Origin: Catenisphaera adipataccumulans
GTDB lineage: Bacteria; Bacillota_I; Bacilli_A; Erysipelotrichales; Erysipelotrichaceae
Assembly: GCF_014202755.1 (NCBI RefSeq)
Contig: NZ_JACHHK010000002.1
Span: forward strand, 124,001 to 188,000
DNA: 64,000 nt
Reading direction: 5' to 3'
This document shows positions 41,579-51,290 of the stretch, one piece after another. The notes under the pieces were generated by a model that saw only the letters and a program-made list of their open reading frames with translations, was not told the DNA's origin and did no database searches. A program made the translations under genes and the position numbers. Every line of letters starts with the position of its first letter. Within the stretch, counting starts at the first letter, position 1.

Positions 41579-43345
41579 ATGAATAAACAAGATTTCTATA
41601 TCGGAAAAGCGTTTGATGCGTACACCTATTTCGGTGCTCATCCGACGGCAGACGGCGTAGTGTTCCGTACCTATGCACCGCAGGCGCAGAAGATCGCGGT
41701 CATCGGTGATTTCACCGATTGGCATGAAGAGGAAATGACGCAGGACGGTCTCAGCGGCATCTGGAGCTTGCTGAACGGCAATGCCAAGGTAGGCCAAAAG
41801 TATAAGTATGTCGTTTACGGTGCCAACGGCCGTGTGGAGCATTGTGATCCGTACGGCTTCGGCATGGAACTGCGCCCGGACTTTGCTTCCGTGATCCGGG
41901 ATCTGTCGTTCGAATTTTCGGATGAAGAATGGATGAAAAAACGTTCCCGGAATTTCGGTGATCCGATGAATATCTATGAGATCCATTTTGGTTCCTGGAA
42001 ACATAAGACCGATGCCAAGGACGGCTGGTATGAATACGATGAATTGGCGGATGACTTGATCGAATACTGCCATCGTCATCATTTTACGCATGTGGAGTTC
42101 ATGCCGCTGAACGAGTATCCGTTCGATGGTTCCTGGGGTTATCAGAGCACGGGCTACTTCAGTCCGACTTCGCGTTACGGGACGGCCCGTCAGCTGCAGA
42201 CGCTGATCGACCGGCTGCACAAAGCGAATATCGGCGCGATCATCGATTTTGTGCCGGCGCATTTTGCGACCGACTCCTATGGCCTGAAACGGTTTGACGG
42301 CAGCGAGCTGTATGAATATCCAGCCAGCGATGTCGGCAACAGCGAATGGGGCACATGCAACTTTATTTATTCCCGTTACGAAGTGTGCAGTTTCCTGCAG
42401 TCGGCGGCGAACTACTGGCTGACGGAATATCATTTTGACGGGATCCGCATGGATGCGGTCAGCCGGCTGATTTATTGGATGGGCGATGAGAACCGCGGCG
42501 TGAATCCGCGCAGCATCGAGTTCATCAAGCGCATGAATGCCGGCTTGCATACATTGCATCCGACAGCGATGTTAATTGCGGAGGATTCCACAGCGTATCC
42601 AAATGTGACAAAACCGGTCGATCAGGACGGTCTTGGCTTTGACTACAAATGGGATCTGGGCTGGATGAACGATACACTGGACTATATCATGAAGACCAGT
42701 GAGGAGCGGAAAAGCTTGTCGGAACGTCTGACCTTCTCAATGTATTACTACTATAATGAGCGCTATCTGCTGCCGCTCAGCCACGATGAGGTCGTCCATG
42801 GCAAACGGACGATCGTGGATAAGATCTACGGAAATTATGAAGAGAAATTTGCGCAGGCGCGTGTCTTGTACATGTATATGATGATGCATCCGGGCAAAAA
42901 GCTGAATTTCATGGGCAATGAGATCGGCATGTTCCGGGAGTGGGATGAAGAAAAAGAACCGGATTGGTTCCTGCTGAAATACCCGATGCATGATTCTTTC
43001 AATAAATATATGCAGGAGCTGGGCCGAATCTATACCAGCACGCCGCAGTTGTATGAATGGGACGATGACAACCAGGGTTTCGAATGGCTGACGATCAATG
43101 AGAACGGAAATAATGTGTTCGGGATCAAACGTTCGTGCGGGGAAGGCAAACCGGTCGCTGCGCTGTTCAATTTCTCGGATCAGAAAGGCCATCATCATGA
43201 TAAGGACAAATGGGTCGTGACGCTGAATTCGGATTGGGAGGAATTCTCCGGATCGACCAAGCGTCCGCCTGCCGATATCAATGTGCCGTCAACGGATGGA
43301 TTTGATTTAGCTCCGTTCAGTGCGTTATACTTAGTAATGGAATAA
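41579..43345 (+). CDS. glgB: 1,4-alpha-glucan branching enzyme
   Basis: A 588-residue GH13 branching enzyme for glycogen-type glucans. An N-terminal CBM48 part (GVVFRTYAPQAQKIAVIGDFTDWHEE) precedes the barrel with EFMPLNEYPFDGSWGYQ, the nucleophile Asp292 in GIRMDAV, the acid Glu335 in IAEDST, and LLPLSHDEVVHGK. It is on the short side (no extra N1 domain). GAGGAAA lies before the ATG. No other glg genes are near, so it may act on imported or stored glucans with enzymes from elsewhere. It is under likely TetR control. Confidence 0.93.
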   Translation: MNKQDFYIGKAFDAYTYFGAHPTADGVVFRTYAPQAQKIAVIGDFTDWHEEEMTQDGLSGIWSLLNGNAKVGQKYKYVVYGANGRVEHCDPYGFGMELRPDFASVIRDLSFEFSDEEWMKKRSRNFGDPMNIYEIHFGSWKHKTDAKDGWYEYDELADDLIEYCHRHHFTHVEFMPLNEYPFDGSWGYQSTGYFSPTSRYGTARQLQTLIDRLHKANIGAIIDFVPAHFATDSYGLKRFDGSELYEYPASDVGNSEWGTCNFIYSRYEVCSFLQSAANYWLTEYHFDGIRMDAVSRLIYWMGDENRGVNPRSIEFIKRMNAGLHTLHPTAMLIAEDSTAYPNVTKPVDQDGLGFDYKWDLGWMNDTLDYIMKTSEERKSLSERLTFSMYYYYNERYLLPLSHDEVVHGKRTIVDKIYGNYEEKFAQARVLYMYMMMHPGKKLNFMGNEIGMFREWDEEKEPDWFLLKYPMHDSFNKYMQELGRIYTSTPQLYEWDDDNQGFEWLTINENGNNVFGIKRSCGEGKPVAALFNFSDQKGHHHDKDKWVVTLNSDWEEFSGSTKRPPADINVPSTDGFDLAPFSALYLVME

Positions 43346-43350
43346 TTGCC

Positions 43351-43387
43351 GATGAGGGCTGTGTGCATGCACAGCTCTTTTTTTGTG
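43351..43387 (+). terminator. Terminator between glgB and the GATase gene
   Basis: GAGGGCTGTG-tgcatg-CACAGCTCTT with T7. It ends one base before the GAGGAGG ribosome site of the next gene and no promoter fits between them. Confidence 0.8.
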
Positions 43388-43399
43388 AGGAGGATGCGT

Positions 43400-44113
43400 A
43401 TGAAACCAATCATTGGCGTGCTGTCTTTGTATGACCAGGAAAGGGAAAGTATCTGGATGCTGCCGGGGTATATGGCCGGCATCACGACTGCCGGCGGCAT
43501 TGCCCTGCAGGTTCCGCTTACGATCACACCGGCGGACTGGCAGCAGATCGCCGGTATGTTCGACGGTTTTCTGTTTACCGGCGGACAGGATATTGATCCG
43601 TTTTTATACGGTCAACATAAAGAGGGCTCAGGAGAACTTTGCGGGCAGCGGGATCAAACAGAGACGATGATTTATCGCTATGCGGCGGCTCTGGACCTGC
43701 CAATCCTGGGAATCTGCCGGGGCATACAGTGGATCAACGTCATGGAGGGCGGCACGTTGTATCAGGATCTGCCGAAGGAAAGACCGTCAGCGATCGATCA
43801 TCATATGCATCCGCCGTATGACCGCACCGCTCATCAGGTGACCGTTGTCCCCAATTCGCCGCTGGATCGTCTGTGGCATGCTCAAAAGAAAGGAGTAAAT
43901 AGTTATCACCATCAGGGAGTCTATGAGCTGGCAGATTCTTTGCGGGCCATGGCATATGCGGAAGATGGTCTGATCGAAGCCGTCTATCATCCGGAGCATT
44001 CGTTTCTTTGGGGCGTGCAGTGGCATCCGGAGTTCAGTTTTCAAAGCGATCCGGATCAGCTGTCTATTTTCCGTATTTTTGTTCAAGCATGCAGACAGAG
44101 AAAGCGCCGTTGA
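43400..44113 (+). CDS. Class I glutamine amidotransferase-like hydrolase (PuuD type)
   Basis: A 237-residue gamma-glutamyl hydrolase of the peptidase C26 / PuuD family. The nucleophile Cys is in GICRGIQWINV, the catalytic His-Glu in GVQWHPEFSF, and the start PIIGVLSLYDQ and FTGGQDIDPFLYG are family features. Substrates may be gamma-glutamyl-GABA or similar conjugates. ATG 43400 follows GAGGAGG; the open frame up to 43346 runs through the glgB terminator and was not used. It seems to depend on read-through of that terminator or a promoter inside glgB. Confidence 0.88.
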   Translation: MKPIIGVLSLYDQERESIWMLPGYMAGITTAGGIALQVPLTITPADWQQIAGMFDGFLFTGGQDIDPFLYGQHKEGSGELCGQRDQTETMIYRYAAALDLPILGICRGIQWINVMEGGTLYQDLPKERPSAIDHHMHPPYDRTAHQVTVVPNSPLDRLWHAQKKGVNSYHHQGVYELADSLRAMAYAEDGLIEAVYHPEHSFLWGVQWHPEFSFQSDPDQLSIFRIFVQACRQRKRR

Positions 44114-44126
44114 TGCGGCGCTTTTT
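44101..44126 (+). terminator. Terminator after the GATase gene
   Basis: AGCGCCG-ttgatg-CGGCGCT followed by T5; the stop codon lies in the loop. Confidence 0.85.
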
Positions 44127-44269
44127 GTATGCAATCATGAAGAAAAATTTTTTGTGTTTCTATTTTTATAGACTGTCTATGTTTGAATATGTCATCTATA
44201 TATAAAATCAAATTACTTAAGTGAAAAGAAATATAAAATATATAAATATAATGAGATAAATACGATGGA
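44127..44269. other. AT-rich spacer before the group B array
   Basis: About 140 nt of very AT-rich DNA (runs such as ATATAAAATATATAAATATAATG) without a gene. Similar AT-rich tracts precede the other group B genes and may act as UP-like elements or recombination-prone spacers. Confidence 0.4.
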
Positions 44270-44325
44270 TGATATAATGGAAGTGGCCTATAGAGGGGGT
44301 CAAAAAGGAGAAGGGAGGTGTAACA
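44270..44325 (+). promoter_or_regulatory. Promoter and stem-loop leader of group B gene B1
   Basis: TGA-TATAAT (44270-44278), then 11 nt and the leader element GGCCTATAGAGGGGGTC (44285-44301), then GGGAGGTGTAACA before the ATG. No -35 is seen. Confidence 0.75.
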
Positions 44326-47016
44326 ATGTTAGTAAAGCATAATTCTGTTTTAAAGTGGATCGCGTTGTTTTTTTGTTTGACTGCTTGTTTCTTCTGTTTT
44401 CGGATGACAGCGTTTGCCGAGGAGATCCAGCCCGTCGATGATCCGGCTGTTGTTTTAAATCAAGAAACTGACAACACAGCTCAGCAAAGCGTCCAGACGG
44501 AGGCTGTTGCAGAAACGGAGCAGAATGTTCCGGCAGCAGAAAATACAACAATAGAATCTAGTGATGCAGAAACGAGCGAGACCGCAGCAGCGAATGATAG
44601 CACAGAAGAATCGGGCACAGTGGAAACAACAGACACTGAGACTGTTGAAAAAGGCGACCATGTTTACGATACGGAAAACAGCTTTGGATTTAATCATTTG
44701 GGTTATGAAAATAAAGACGCGGTTAGTCAGCAAACTTTACTCGACTTCCTGTTGTATTACTCGATTTACAAAAATGGAGACATGGGTGTCATTGCAAAAT
44801 CGAAAAATATTCTTGCTTATACACCGGCAGAAGGTACGAACCCTAATGATTACAACATTTTCTTAACGCCATATAGCGTTATGCGCTTGTACTTACAAGA
44901 TGAAATTCTAAAGTGGGGTCAACAGCACGGAAAAGACTGGACGAAGAATACTCTGATAAAGAATTTTACTTTTGATTTGAAGACTGCAACTTATTTTTAT
45001 AACGAAAACGGTGAGCCAGTCAATTTTTTGTTGTATAATTCGGAATCGATATTATTTAATTACTGGATCAATAATATCGAAAAACCGAAAGATATTAAAT
45101 CCGATATAACAGCAGATCACGTAATATTTACAGTCAGAAATAATTACTGGCCGTTCAATGATGAAAGTGATGAACGGATTTGTCCTTTCAGCAATTTACC
45201 TAGGCTGGATATGATACAAGGTGCAGGATTGATGCATTTTGATCCAAATTACAGAGGTATACTGAATGTTGAATATAAGCAGGAAGTACTATGTATCTTT
45301 GAGGTCGATGGACAGAAGTATGAAATCTTGATCCATAATCCGGAAGATGTTGCGAAGTTCGTCGTTGATGATGGCATCACGAAAAATAACAAATCTGAAT
45401 CATCGGATGCTGATATGAACGCCGAGATCAAGACAACAGATCACAATGGTAATACCACGGTTCATTCCAGTTCAGAGAATAAAACAATTACTGGTGTGGT
45501 TCGCGGCGATCAGATCACTTATATGATCAATATTGATTTGTCTACAGAAACAGAAATGTTGTTAAAACTGTATCAGGGCATTGCTTTGCAGAATCATTTT
45601 TCATTTGATTATTCTGATGCAGCGAAGCAATTCGTGGATGATCACGGTTTGTCACTCAGTCGGTTTTGCCCAAGTTGGATCGAGGATTCTGATTATAAGC
45701 CATTTTATCCGATCATTGAGTTTACATTCACATTGCCAAAGGACAAGGACGGCAATGGTAACTATGATTTGATCGTTGATGAAGAGGCGCTGAAAAATGT
45801 CCAGCTGATCCAGAAAGATGGAACGCCTTTATGGCGGCTGGATCCGTCCATGACAAAATATGATCCTAAATCAAGAGAATTGAAATTTTATGCCTATTTG
45901 TCGCCGGACCAAATTGCTCAGAGTTTTGCCGAAAAAATAAATACAAGAGATATGGTCCCGCAATTTGATCATGAGAAAGCACTGGCTTTATTGAATTCGA
46001 TGATCGGTGATCATTTGACGGCGGTCATTTCCGGCGTGCGTGTGTCTGACTTGGCAGAAATTGGAAAACCATTTACCGTAAAGGCAAAGGTTTCTGGTTC
46101 CTTGGATTATAAAAACAGTTATGTAATGGAGATTTCGGACCACGGAGTGCCAGGTGCGAAACCAAATCCAGGCGGAGACTTTGAAGATGCAGATGCAGGC
46201 TGGGACGAGGATGTTTCCTATCAATCAGCCCGCCGCGCAGTCAGAATGCTTCGTGCAGTGGCTGCAGCTTCCGCAGAAGGCACTTATACAGAAGATGATC
46301 TTTATTCACCACTGAATGTTTCTGATTACGATCTGCATCAATTGCTGTTCGGTCATTTTGCCTGGACCCATTTACAGGATCCGTCCACAAAAGACGTTAT
46401 CCAGACAGAAGACAATTCCGAAGAATTCTGGTATACCGTGATCATTCCGTCACTGGATATCACAAAAGAAGTCGAAGGGATCAACACAGATCAGGAGTTC
46501 AATTTTGAACTGAAACTGGATGATGCAGCTATGGCAGGACCGTTCAACGGTACGACCTACAATGCCGAACTGCATGAAAACGGTACAGTTCAAAACATTG
46601 CGGTCAGCTTTAATAATGGAACGGCAACGTTCAAATTGAAGAATGGTCAGACCATCCGCATTATTGTTCCGTTCGATACGCACTTCACATTACAAGAGAC
46701 CGATCATAACGGCTATTTTGTTACGATCGACAAGAACGGAAACAGGATCCTCAGTGATACGCTGAAAGGCGTCATTGAATCCTACACAAGCCTGGAAGAG
46801 ATCGAAGAAAACAAGAATGCCTATACGTTTACAAATGAGTATGAAGAACCGGAGCAACCGGAAGAACTAAAAGAAGAATCGAAAGAAGAACAGCAAGAAG
46901 AAAACGTAGAGGAAACAAGAAGCACAGGCGTACAGACCGGTGTGATGACACAGACCGGCATGTGGATGGTGCTTGCCCTGGCAAGTATCGTGATCCTGCA
47001 CAAACAACGTGCGTAA
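44326..47016 (+). CDS. Group B pilin-like surface protein B1
   Basis: An 896-residue secreted wall protein. Signal peptide 1-31 (AFA-EE). Residues ~35-110 are a low-complexity Glu/Thr/Ala/Asn region. Residues ~112-340 form a variable domain I do not recognise, starting EKGDHVYDTENSFGF. Residues ~340-640 hold two conserved blocks (GQKYEILIHNP, TITGVVRGDQITY; TFTLPKDKDGNGNYDL, LTAVISGVRVSDLAE) that look like beta-rich pilin D2-type domains. Residues ~700-840 resemble the FctA/Spy0128 isopeptide pilin domain with Lys714, Glu791 and Asn837 as the likely bond set. Then a Glu-rich stalk, GVQTG (868-872), a membrane helix and HKQRA. First of five paralogues. Confidence 0.82.
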   Translation: MLVKHNSVLKWIALFFCLTACFFCFRMTAFAEEIQPVDDPAVVLNQETDNTAQQSVQTEAVAETEQNVPAAENTTIESSDAETSETAAANDSTEESGTVETTDTETVEKGDHVYDTENSFGFNHLGYENKDAVSQQTLLDFLLYYSIYKNGDMGVIAKSKNILAYTPAEGTNPNDYNIFLTPYSVMRLYLQDEILKWGQQHGKDWTKNTLIKNFTFDLKTATYFYNENGEPVNFLLYNSESILFNYWINNIEKPKDIKSDITADHVIFTVRNNYWPFNDESDERICPFSNLPRLDMIQGAGLMHFDPNYRGILNVEYKQEVLCIFEVDGQKYEILIHNPEDVAKFVVDDGITKNNKSESSDADMNAEIKTTDHNGNTTVHSSSENKTITGVVRGDQITYMINIDLSTETEMLLKLYQGIALQNHFSFDYSDAAKQFVDDHGLSLSRFCPSWIEDSDYKPFYPIIEFTFTLPKDKDGNGNYDLIVDEEALKNVQLIQKDGTPLWRLDPSMTKYDPKSRELKFYAYLSPDQIAQSFAEKINTRDMVPQFDHEKALALLNSMIGDHLTAVISGVRVSDLAEIGKPFTVKAKVSGSLDYKNSYVMEISDHGVPGAKPNPGGDFEDADAGWDEDVSYQSARRAVRMLRAVAAASAEGTYTEDDLYSPLNVSDYDLHQLLFGHFAWTHLQDPSTKDVIQTEDNSEEFWYTVIIPSLDITKEVEGINTDQEFNFELKLDDAAMAGPFNGTTYNAELHENGTVQNIAVSFNNGTATFKLKNGQTIRIIVPFDTHFTLQETDHNGYFVTIDKNGNRILSDTLKGVIESYTSLEEIEENKNAYTFTNEYEEPEQPEELKEESKEEQQEENVEETRSTGVQTGVMTQTGMWMVLALASIVILHKQRA

Positions 47017-47023
47017 GAAGTAC

Positions 47024-47053
47024 ACGGCATCGAATTATCGATGCCGTTTTTTT
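47024..47053 (+). terminator. Terminator after B1
   Basis: ACGGCATCGA/TCGATGCCGT with T6-7. Nearly the same hairpin follows all five group B genes at the same distance from the stop codon. Confidence 0.88.
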
Positions 47054-47146
47054 ATTGAAACATACAAGGAAGAAAATGTGATTGACTGAGATCGATTAAG
47101 CAAACATAAATAAAAAAAATATTAATAAAGATATAGAAATCATAGA

Positions 47147-47202
47147 TGATATAATGGAAATGATCCATAGAGAGGGTCAAAAAATAGAGGGGAGGTGAAA
47201 TT
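47147..47202 (+). promoter_or_regulatory. Promoter and stem-loop leader of B2
   Basis: TGA-TATAAT 47147-47155; stem GATCC/GGGTC at 47162-47178; GGGGAGGTGAAATT before the ATG. Confidence 0.75.
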
Positions 47203-49926
47203 ATGCAATTAAAGCGTAATTCTGTTTTGAGGTGGATCGCGTTGTTTTTCTGTCTTGCGGCTTGTTTCTTCTGTTTCCGTATGACAGCATTCGCCGAGGA
47301 GACACAGTCTGCTGATGATCCGACCGTTGTTTTGGATCAGGAAACAGACAATGCAGTACAGCAGAGTACACAAAAAGAAAAAAGCATTCAAGAAACAGAA
47401 AGCAGTTCGTTATCAACTATAAATGAAACTGCGGAAACGAATGACTCTGACAAGGCGGCAGTTTCAGAGGAAACAGGAGTGAAAAAAGCGTCCACTCCAA
47501 TAACGACAGCATCTGTCGCAGAAACTGAAACAGTTGAAAAAGGTGATCATGTCTATAACACAGAAATCAGCTCTGGATCAAATCGACTGGGCTATGTGAA
47601 TGTAGATCCAGACAGTGAGCAGCGTTTGATTGATTATTATTTGAGTGCCTCATACTATGTGTCCGGAAATACAATTGTCGCGGCAAAATCGAAAAATATT
47701 ATTGCATATATCGTTCCGCAAGGTAAGGATGCAAAAAATTACAATGTTTTTCTTTCAACCGATAGTACGTTACATCTTGATCTTACAGAGGAAATTCTGA
47801 AATGGGGACAGGAACATGGAAAAAACTGGACAAAGGAAACATTGATAAAAAACTTTTCTTTTGACTTTAAAGCTGGGGCTTACTTTTATGACGAAAATGG
47901 AAAACCAGTCAACTTCATCGATCTTTCATTACCGTATTATGTCACAAATCCGTATGATTCGGGAGAACCATGGATCGACTTTTATTTCCTGAATTCATTT
48001 GACTGGAATGACTGGCGGCGAAATGAAGATCAGTCTGTAGATAGAGAAGCGGATCACATCGCCGTCGAACTCAACAATAATTCATTGCGGAAGAACGGAG
48101 AAGATCTATTAACATGTTCACTGGACGATCTGCCGTACATATCTGCTGAAGCGAATCCTGCAGGAATTCATTTTGATCCAAATTACAGAGGCATATTAAA
48201 TGTTGAATTGATCCATCAATTCACCTGTAAGTTTGAGATTGACGGCCAGAAGTATGAAATTTTAATTCATAATCCGAAAGATGTTGAGCAGTTTATTGTT
48301 GAGGACGGAACTGTAAAAAGTGAAGAAATGAATACTTCAGATGCGGACATGCGCGCCGAAATCAAGACGACGGATCAAGACGGTACAACTACGATTCGTT
48401 CCGATTCAGAGAATGAAACGATTACCGGCGTGGTCCGCGGCGATCAGATCACCTATAAGATCGATCTCGATCTGTCTGCGGAAAGAGAAATGTTGTTTAA
48501 GCTGTATCAAGGCATAGCTTTAGAGTACGCGTTTGATGCCGAGTTTTCCGAAGAAGTTCAGCAGTTTTTTGAGGATCACCGAATGGTTTTACCTTGGCTG
48601 TATATAAGCGGTCAGCCGAACAGGAAAGCGATTGAATTTTATCCGACAATTACATTTACGTTCACATTACCGAAGGATAAGGATGCAAATGGTAATTATG
48701 ATTTGATCGTTGATGAAGACGCATTAAAGAATGTTCAGCTGATCCAGGAAAACCCAAACGGTTCGCCTTTATGGCAGCTGGATCCGTCCAAGACGCAATA
48801 TGATGCAGTAAACCGGATATTGACTTTTACTGCTTATTTATCACCAGATGAAATTGTTCAGGATTTTATTAAAATTGGTGATGATAAAATATTTTATCTT
48901 GAGCATGAAAAAGTGTTGACATTGATAAATTCAATGATCGACAGTAAATTGACCGCTGTCATTTCCGGCGTGCGTGTGTCTGACTTGGCAGAAGTGGGAA
49001 AACCGTTCACTGTAAAAGCGAAGGTCTCTGGGTCTTTGGACTATATAAATGATTATCTTATAATTCTTGCTGATCCTCCTGCTCCTGCTGCAAAACCGAA
49101 CCCGGGCGGAGACTTTGAAGATGCAGATGCAGGCTGGGACGAGGATGTTTCCTATCAATCAGCCCGCCGCGCAGTCAGAATGCTTTGTGCAGTGGCTGCA
49201 GCTTCCGCAGAAGGCACTTATACAGAAGATGATCTTTATTCACCACTGAATGTTTCTGATTATGATCTGCATCAATTGCTGTTTGGTCATTTTGCCTGGA
49301 CCCATTTACAGGATCCGTCCACAAAAGACGTTATTCAATCAGAAGACAACTCTGAAGAATTCTGGTACACCGTGATCATTCCGTCGCTGGATATCACGAA
49401 AGAAGTCGAAGGGATCAACACAGATCAGGAATTCAATTTTGAACTGAAACTGGATGATGCAGCTATGGCAGGACCGTTCAACGGCACGACCTACAATGCC
49501 GAACTGCATGAAAATGGTACAGTTCAAAACATTGCGGTCAACTTCAAGAACGGTGTGGCAACATTCAAATTGAAGAATGGTCAGACCATCCGCATTATTG
49601 TTCCGTTCGATACGCACTTCACGTTAAGAGAGACCGATCATAACGGCTACTTTGTTACGATCGACAAGAACGGAAACAGGATCTTCAGTGATACGTTAAG
49701 TGGTATCATTGAATCCTACACAAGCCTGGAAGATATCGAAGCAAACAAGAATGCCTATACGTTTACAAATGAGTATGAAGAACCGGAACAACCGGAAGAA
49801 CCAAAAGAAGCAAACGTAGAGGAAACAAGAAGCACAGGCGTACAGACCGGTGTGATGACACAGACCGGCATGTGGATGGTGCTTGCCCTGGCAAGTATCG
49901 TGATCCTGCACAAACAACGTGCGTAA
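47203..49926 (+). CDS. Group B pilin-like surface protein B2
   Basis: A 907-residue paralogue of B1. Signal peptide as in B1 with AFA-EE. The low-complexity region and the variable domain (~120-345) differ most from the others (SGSNRLGYVNVDPDSEQRL and a unique WIDFYFLNSFDWNDW). Conserved blocks GQKYEILIHNP, GVVRGDQITYK and GVRVSDLAEVGKPF follow. FctA-like domain with Lys733, Glu810 and Asn856. The stalk is the shortest of the five family tails together with B3-B5, then GVQTG (879-883). From the DFEDADAGWDED segment to the end it is almost identical to B1 at the DNA level. Confidence 0.82.
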   Translation: MQLKRNSVLRWIALFFCLAACFFCFRMTAFAEETQSADDPTVVLDQETDNAVQQSTQKEKSIQETESSSLSTINETAETNDSDKAAVSEETGVKKASTPITTASVAETETVEKGDHVYNTEISSGSNRLGYVNVDPDSEQRLIDYYLSASYYVSGNTIVAAKSKNIIAYIVPQGKDAKNYNVFLSTDSTLHLDLTEEILKWGQEHGKNWTKETLIKNFSFDFKAGAYFYDENGKPVNFIDLSLPYYVTNPYDSGEPWIDFYFLNSFDWNDWRRNEDQSVDREADHIAVELNNNSLRKNGEDLLTCSLDDLPYISAEANPAGIHFDPNYRGILNVELIHQFTCKFEIDGQKYEILIHNPKDVEQFIVEDGTVKSEEMNTSDADMRAEIKTTDQDGTTTIRSDSENETITGVVRGDQITYKIDLDLSAEREMLFKLYQGIALEYAFDAEFSEEVQQFFEDHRMVLPWLYISGQPNRKAIEFYPTITFTFTLPKDKDANGNYDLIVDEDALKNVQLIQENPNGSPLWQLDPSKTQYDAVNRILTFTAYLSPDEIVQDFIKIGDDKIFYLEHEKVLTLINSMIDSKLTAVISGVRVSDLAEVGKPFTVKAKVSGSLDYINDYLIILADPPAPAAKPNPGGDFEDADAGWDEDVSYQSARRAVRMLCAVAAASAEGTYTEDDLYSPLNVSDYDLHQLLFGHFAWTHLQDPSTKDVIQSEDNSEEFWYTVIIPSLDITKEVEGINTDQEFNFELKLDDAAMAGPFNGTTYNAELHENGTVQNIAVNFKNGVATFKLKNGQTIRIIVPFDTHFTLRETDHNGYFVTIDKNGNRIFSDTLSGIIESYTSLEDIEANKNAYTFTNEYEEPEQPEEPKEANVEETRSTGVQTGVMTQTGMWMVLALASIVILHKQRA

Positions 49927-49933
49927 GAAGTAC

Positions 49934-49962
49934 ACGGCATCGATGATTCGATGCCGTTTTTA
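49934..49962 (+). terminator. Terminator after B2
   Basis: ACGGCATCGA/TCGATGCCGT hairpin followed by T4-5. Confidence 0.85.
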
Positions 49963-49992
49963 AATGATCGATCTTTCAAAACATTTCATAAA

Positions 49993-50026
49993 CAGAAAAA
50001 GCGCCGTTGGGTCGGCGCTTTCTCTG
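49993..50026 (-). terminator. Terminator of the hsp20 operon
   Basis: On the minus strand GAAAGCGCCG-acccaa-CGGCGCTTTTTC. It separates the convergent B2 gene from the hsp20 genes. Confidence 0.8.
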
Positions 50027-50054
50027 CATATTAGGAAAGGAAGAGATTAGAAAA

Positions 50055-50456
50055 TTACTCGATGGAAATATACTGTTTCGTCTGTTCGATCTTCTGTGCT
50101 TCTGTCGGCAGCGTGATCTTCAATTCACCGTTGTCGAACGAAGCTTTGATGTCGCTTTGTTTATAGCGATCACCAATGTAGAAGCTTCTCGAGAACGTTC
50201 CTTCATAACGCTCTTTGCGGATCACACGTCCTTTGTCATCCGATTCATCGTTATGACTGTTGCGTGTTGCCGTGACGGTCAATGTACCGTCATTCAGTTC
50301 GATTTTGACATCTTCTTTTTTAAAGCCCGGCATTTCCATGTTCAGTTCATAGTTGCCGTCTTTCTCACGAATATCTGTCTTTAACATGCCGTTGGATGGG
50401 CTGACATAGTCATTAAATAAATCGTTGAAAAATCCAAATCCCGGATAGTATCTCAT
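50055..50456 (-). CDS. Small heat-shock protein (Hsp20), third gene of the operon
   Basis: A 133-residue alpha-crystallin-type chaperone that binds unfolding proteins under stress. It starts MRYYPGFGFFNDLFNDYV, the crystallin domain covers about 32-128 (DGNYELNMEMPGFKKEDVKIEL, GTFSRSFYIGD, FDNGELKITLP). The C-terminal I-x-I oligomer motif appears as YISIE. AAGGAGG precedes ATG 50456. It is the most divergent of the three tandem copies and is co-transcribed with them from the CIRCE-controlled promoter. Confidence 0.92.
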   Translation of the reverse strand: MRYYPGFGFFNDLFNDYVSPSNGMLKTDIREKDGNYELNMEMPGFKKEDVKIELNDGTLTVTATRNSHNDESDDKGRVIRKERYEGTFSRSFYIGDRYKQSDIKASFDNGELKITLPTEAQKIEQTKQYISIE

Positions 50457-50469
50457 AATATTGCCTCCT

Positions 50470-50862
50470 TTATTCAATCGCAATGTATTGCTTCTGATCT
50501 TCTACTTTTGCTGCCTGTGTCGGTAACGTAATCTTCAATTCACCGTTGTCAAACGAAGCCTTGATATCGCTTTGTTTGTAGCCGTCGCCGATATAGAAGC
50601 TTCTCGAGCAAGTGCCGGAGTAGCGTTCCTTACGAACAACGCGTCCTTGATCATCCTTTTCTGAAGAATCAGAAGACTTGTTGGCGGTGATGTTCAAATA
50701 ACCGTCTTTCAGTTCGATCTGAATGTCTTCTTTGCGGTAGCCTGGTACTTCCATGTTCAATACATAGTTACCGTCTTTCTCATGGATATCAGTTCTTAAC
50801 AGATTCGAGTCTGTCGAGAAAAAGTCATCAAATAAATGAAAATGATCTGGATAATACATCAT
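50470..50862 (-). CDS. Small heat-shock protein (Hsp20), second gene of the operon
   Basis: A 130-residue Hsp20. It starts MMYYPDHFHLFDDFFSTDS, with the crystallin domain (DGNYVLNMEVPGYRKEDIQIEL, SRSFYIGDGYKQSDIKASFDNGELKITLP) and the end YIAIE. It is very close to the third copy in the second half (SDIKASFDNGELKITLPT shared), which points to recent duplication or gene conversion. AAAGGAGG precedes the ATG at 50862; the second Met one codon later could also serve. Spacing to its neighbours is about 13 nt on either side. Confidence 0.92.
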   Translation of the reverse strand: MMYYPDHFHLFDDFFSTDSNLLRTDIHEKDGNYVLNMEVPGYRKEDIQIELKDGYLNITANKSSDSSEKDDQGRVVRKERYSGTCSRSFYIGDGYKQSDIKASFDNGELKITLPTQAAKVEDQKQYIAIE

Positions 50863-50875
50863 ATGAATTCCTCCT

Positions 50876-51271
50876 TTATTCAATTTCGATATACTGTTTC
50901 GGTTCTTCAACCTTTTCAACTTTACTTGGCAAAGTGATCTTCAGTTCGCCGTTGTCAAAGACTGCCTTGATATCTTCCTGCTTGTAACCATCGCCGATGT
51001 AGAAGCTTCTTGAGCAGCTGCCTTCATAACGTTCCTTGCGAAGGAGCTTGCCGTTTTCGTCTTTTTCATCGTTGTTCTGTTTATGCGTAGCAGATATGGT
51101 CAGATAGCCATCGTCCAGAGAAATCTTTACATCTTCTTTCTGATAGCCCGGCATTTCCATGTTCAAAAGATAATTTCCGTCTTTTTCCGTGATATCGGTT
51201 TTCATGAAACCTCTTGGCTGCGTAAATAAGTCATCAAACAAATCAAAGTGATTTAATTCTGGATATAACAT
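50876..51271 (-). CDS. Small heat-shock protein (Hsp20), first gene of the operon
   Basis: A 131-residue Hsp20, first behind the promoter. It starts MLYPELNHFDLFDDLFTQP, with the crystallin domain (DGNYLLNMEMPGYQKEDVKISL, SRSFYIGDGYKQEDIKAVFDNGELKITLP) and the end YIEIE. AGGAGGTG precedes ATG 51271. Its promoter region holds two CIRCE-like elements, so HrcA control is expected. The operon is inserted, in the opposite direction, between group B genes B2 and B3. Confidence 0.93.
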   Translation of the reverse strand: MLYPELNHFDLFDDLFTQPRGFMKTDITEKDGNYLLNMEMPGYQKEDVKISLDDGYLTISATHKQNNDEKDENGKLLRKERYEGSCSRSFYIGDGYKQEDIKAVFDNGELKITLPSKVEKVEEPKQYIEIE

Positions 51272-51290
51272 ATTAACACCTCCTAGATGA

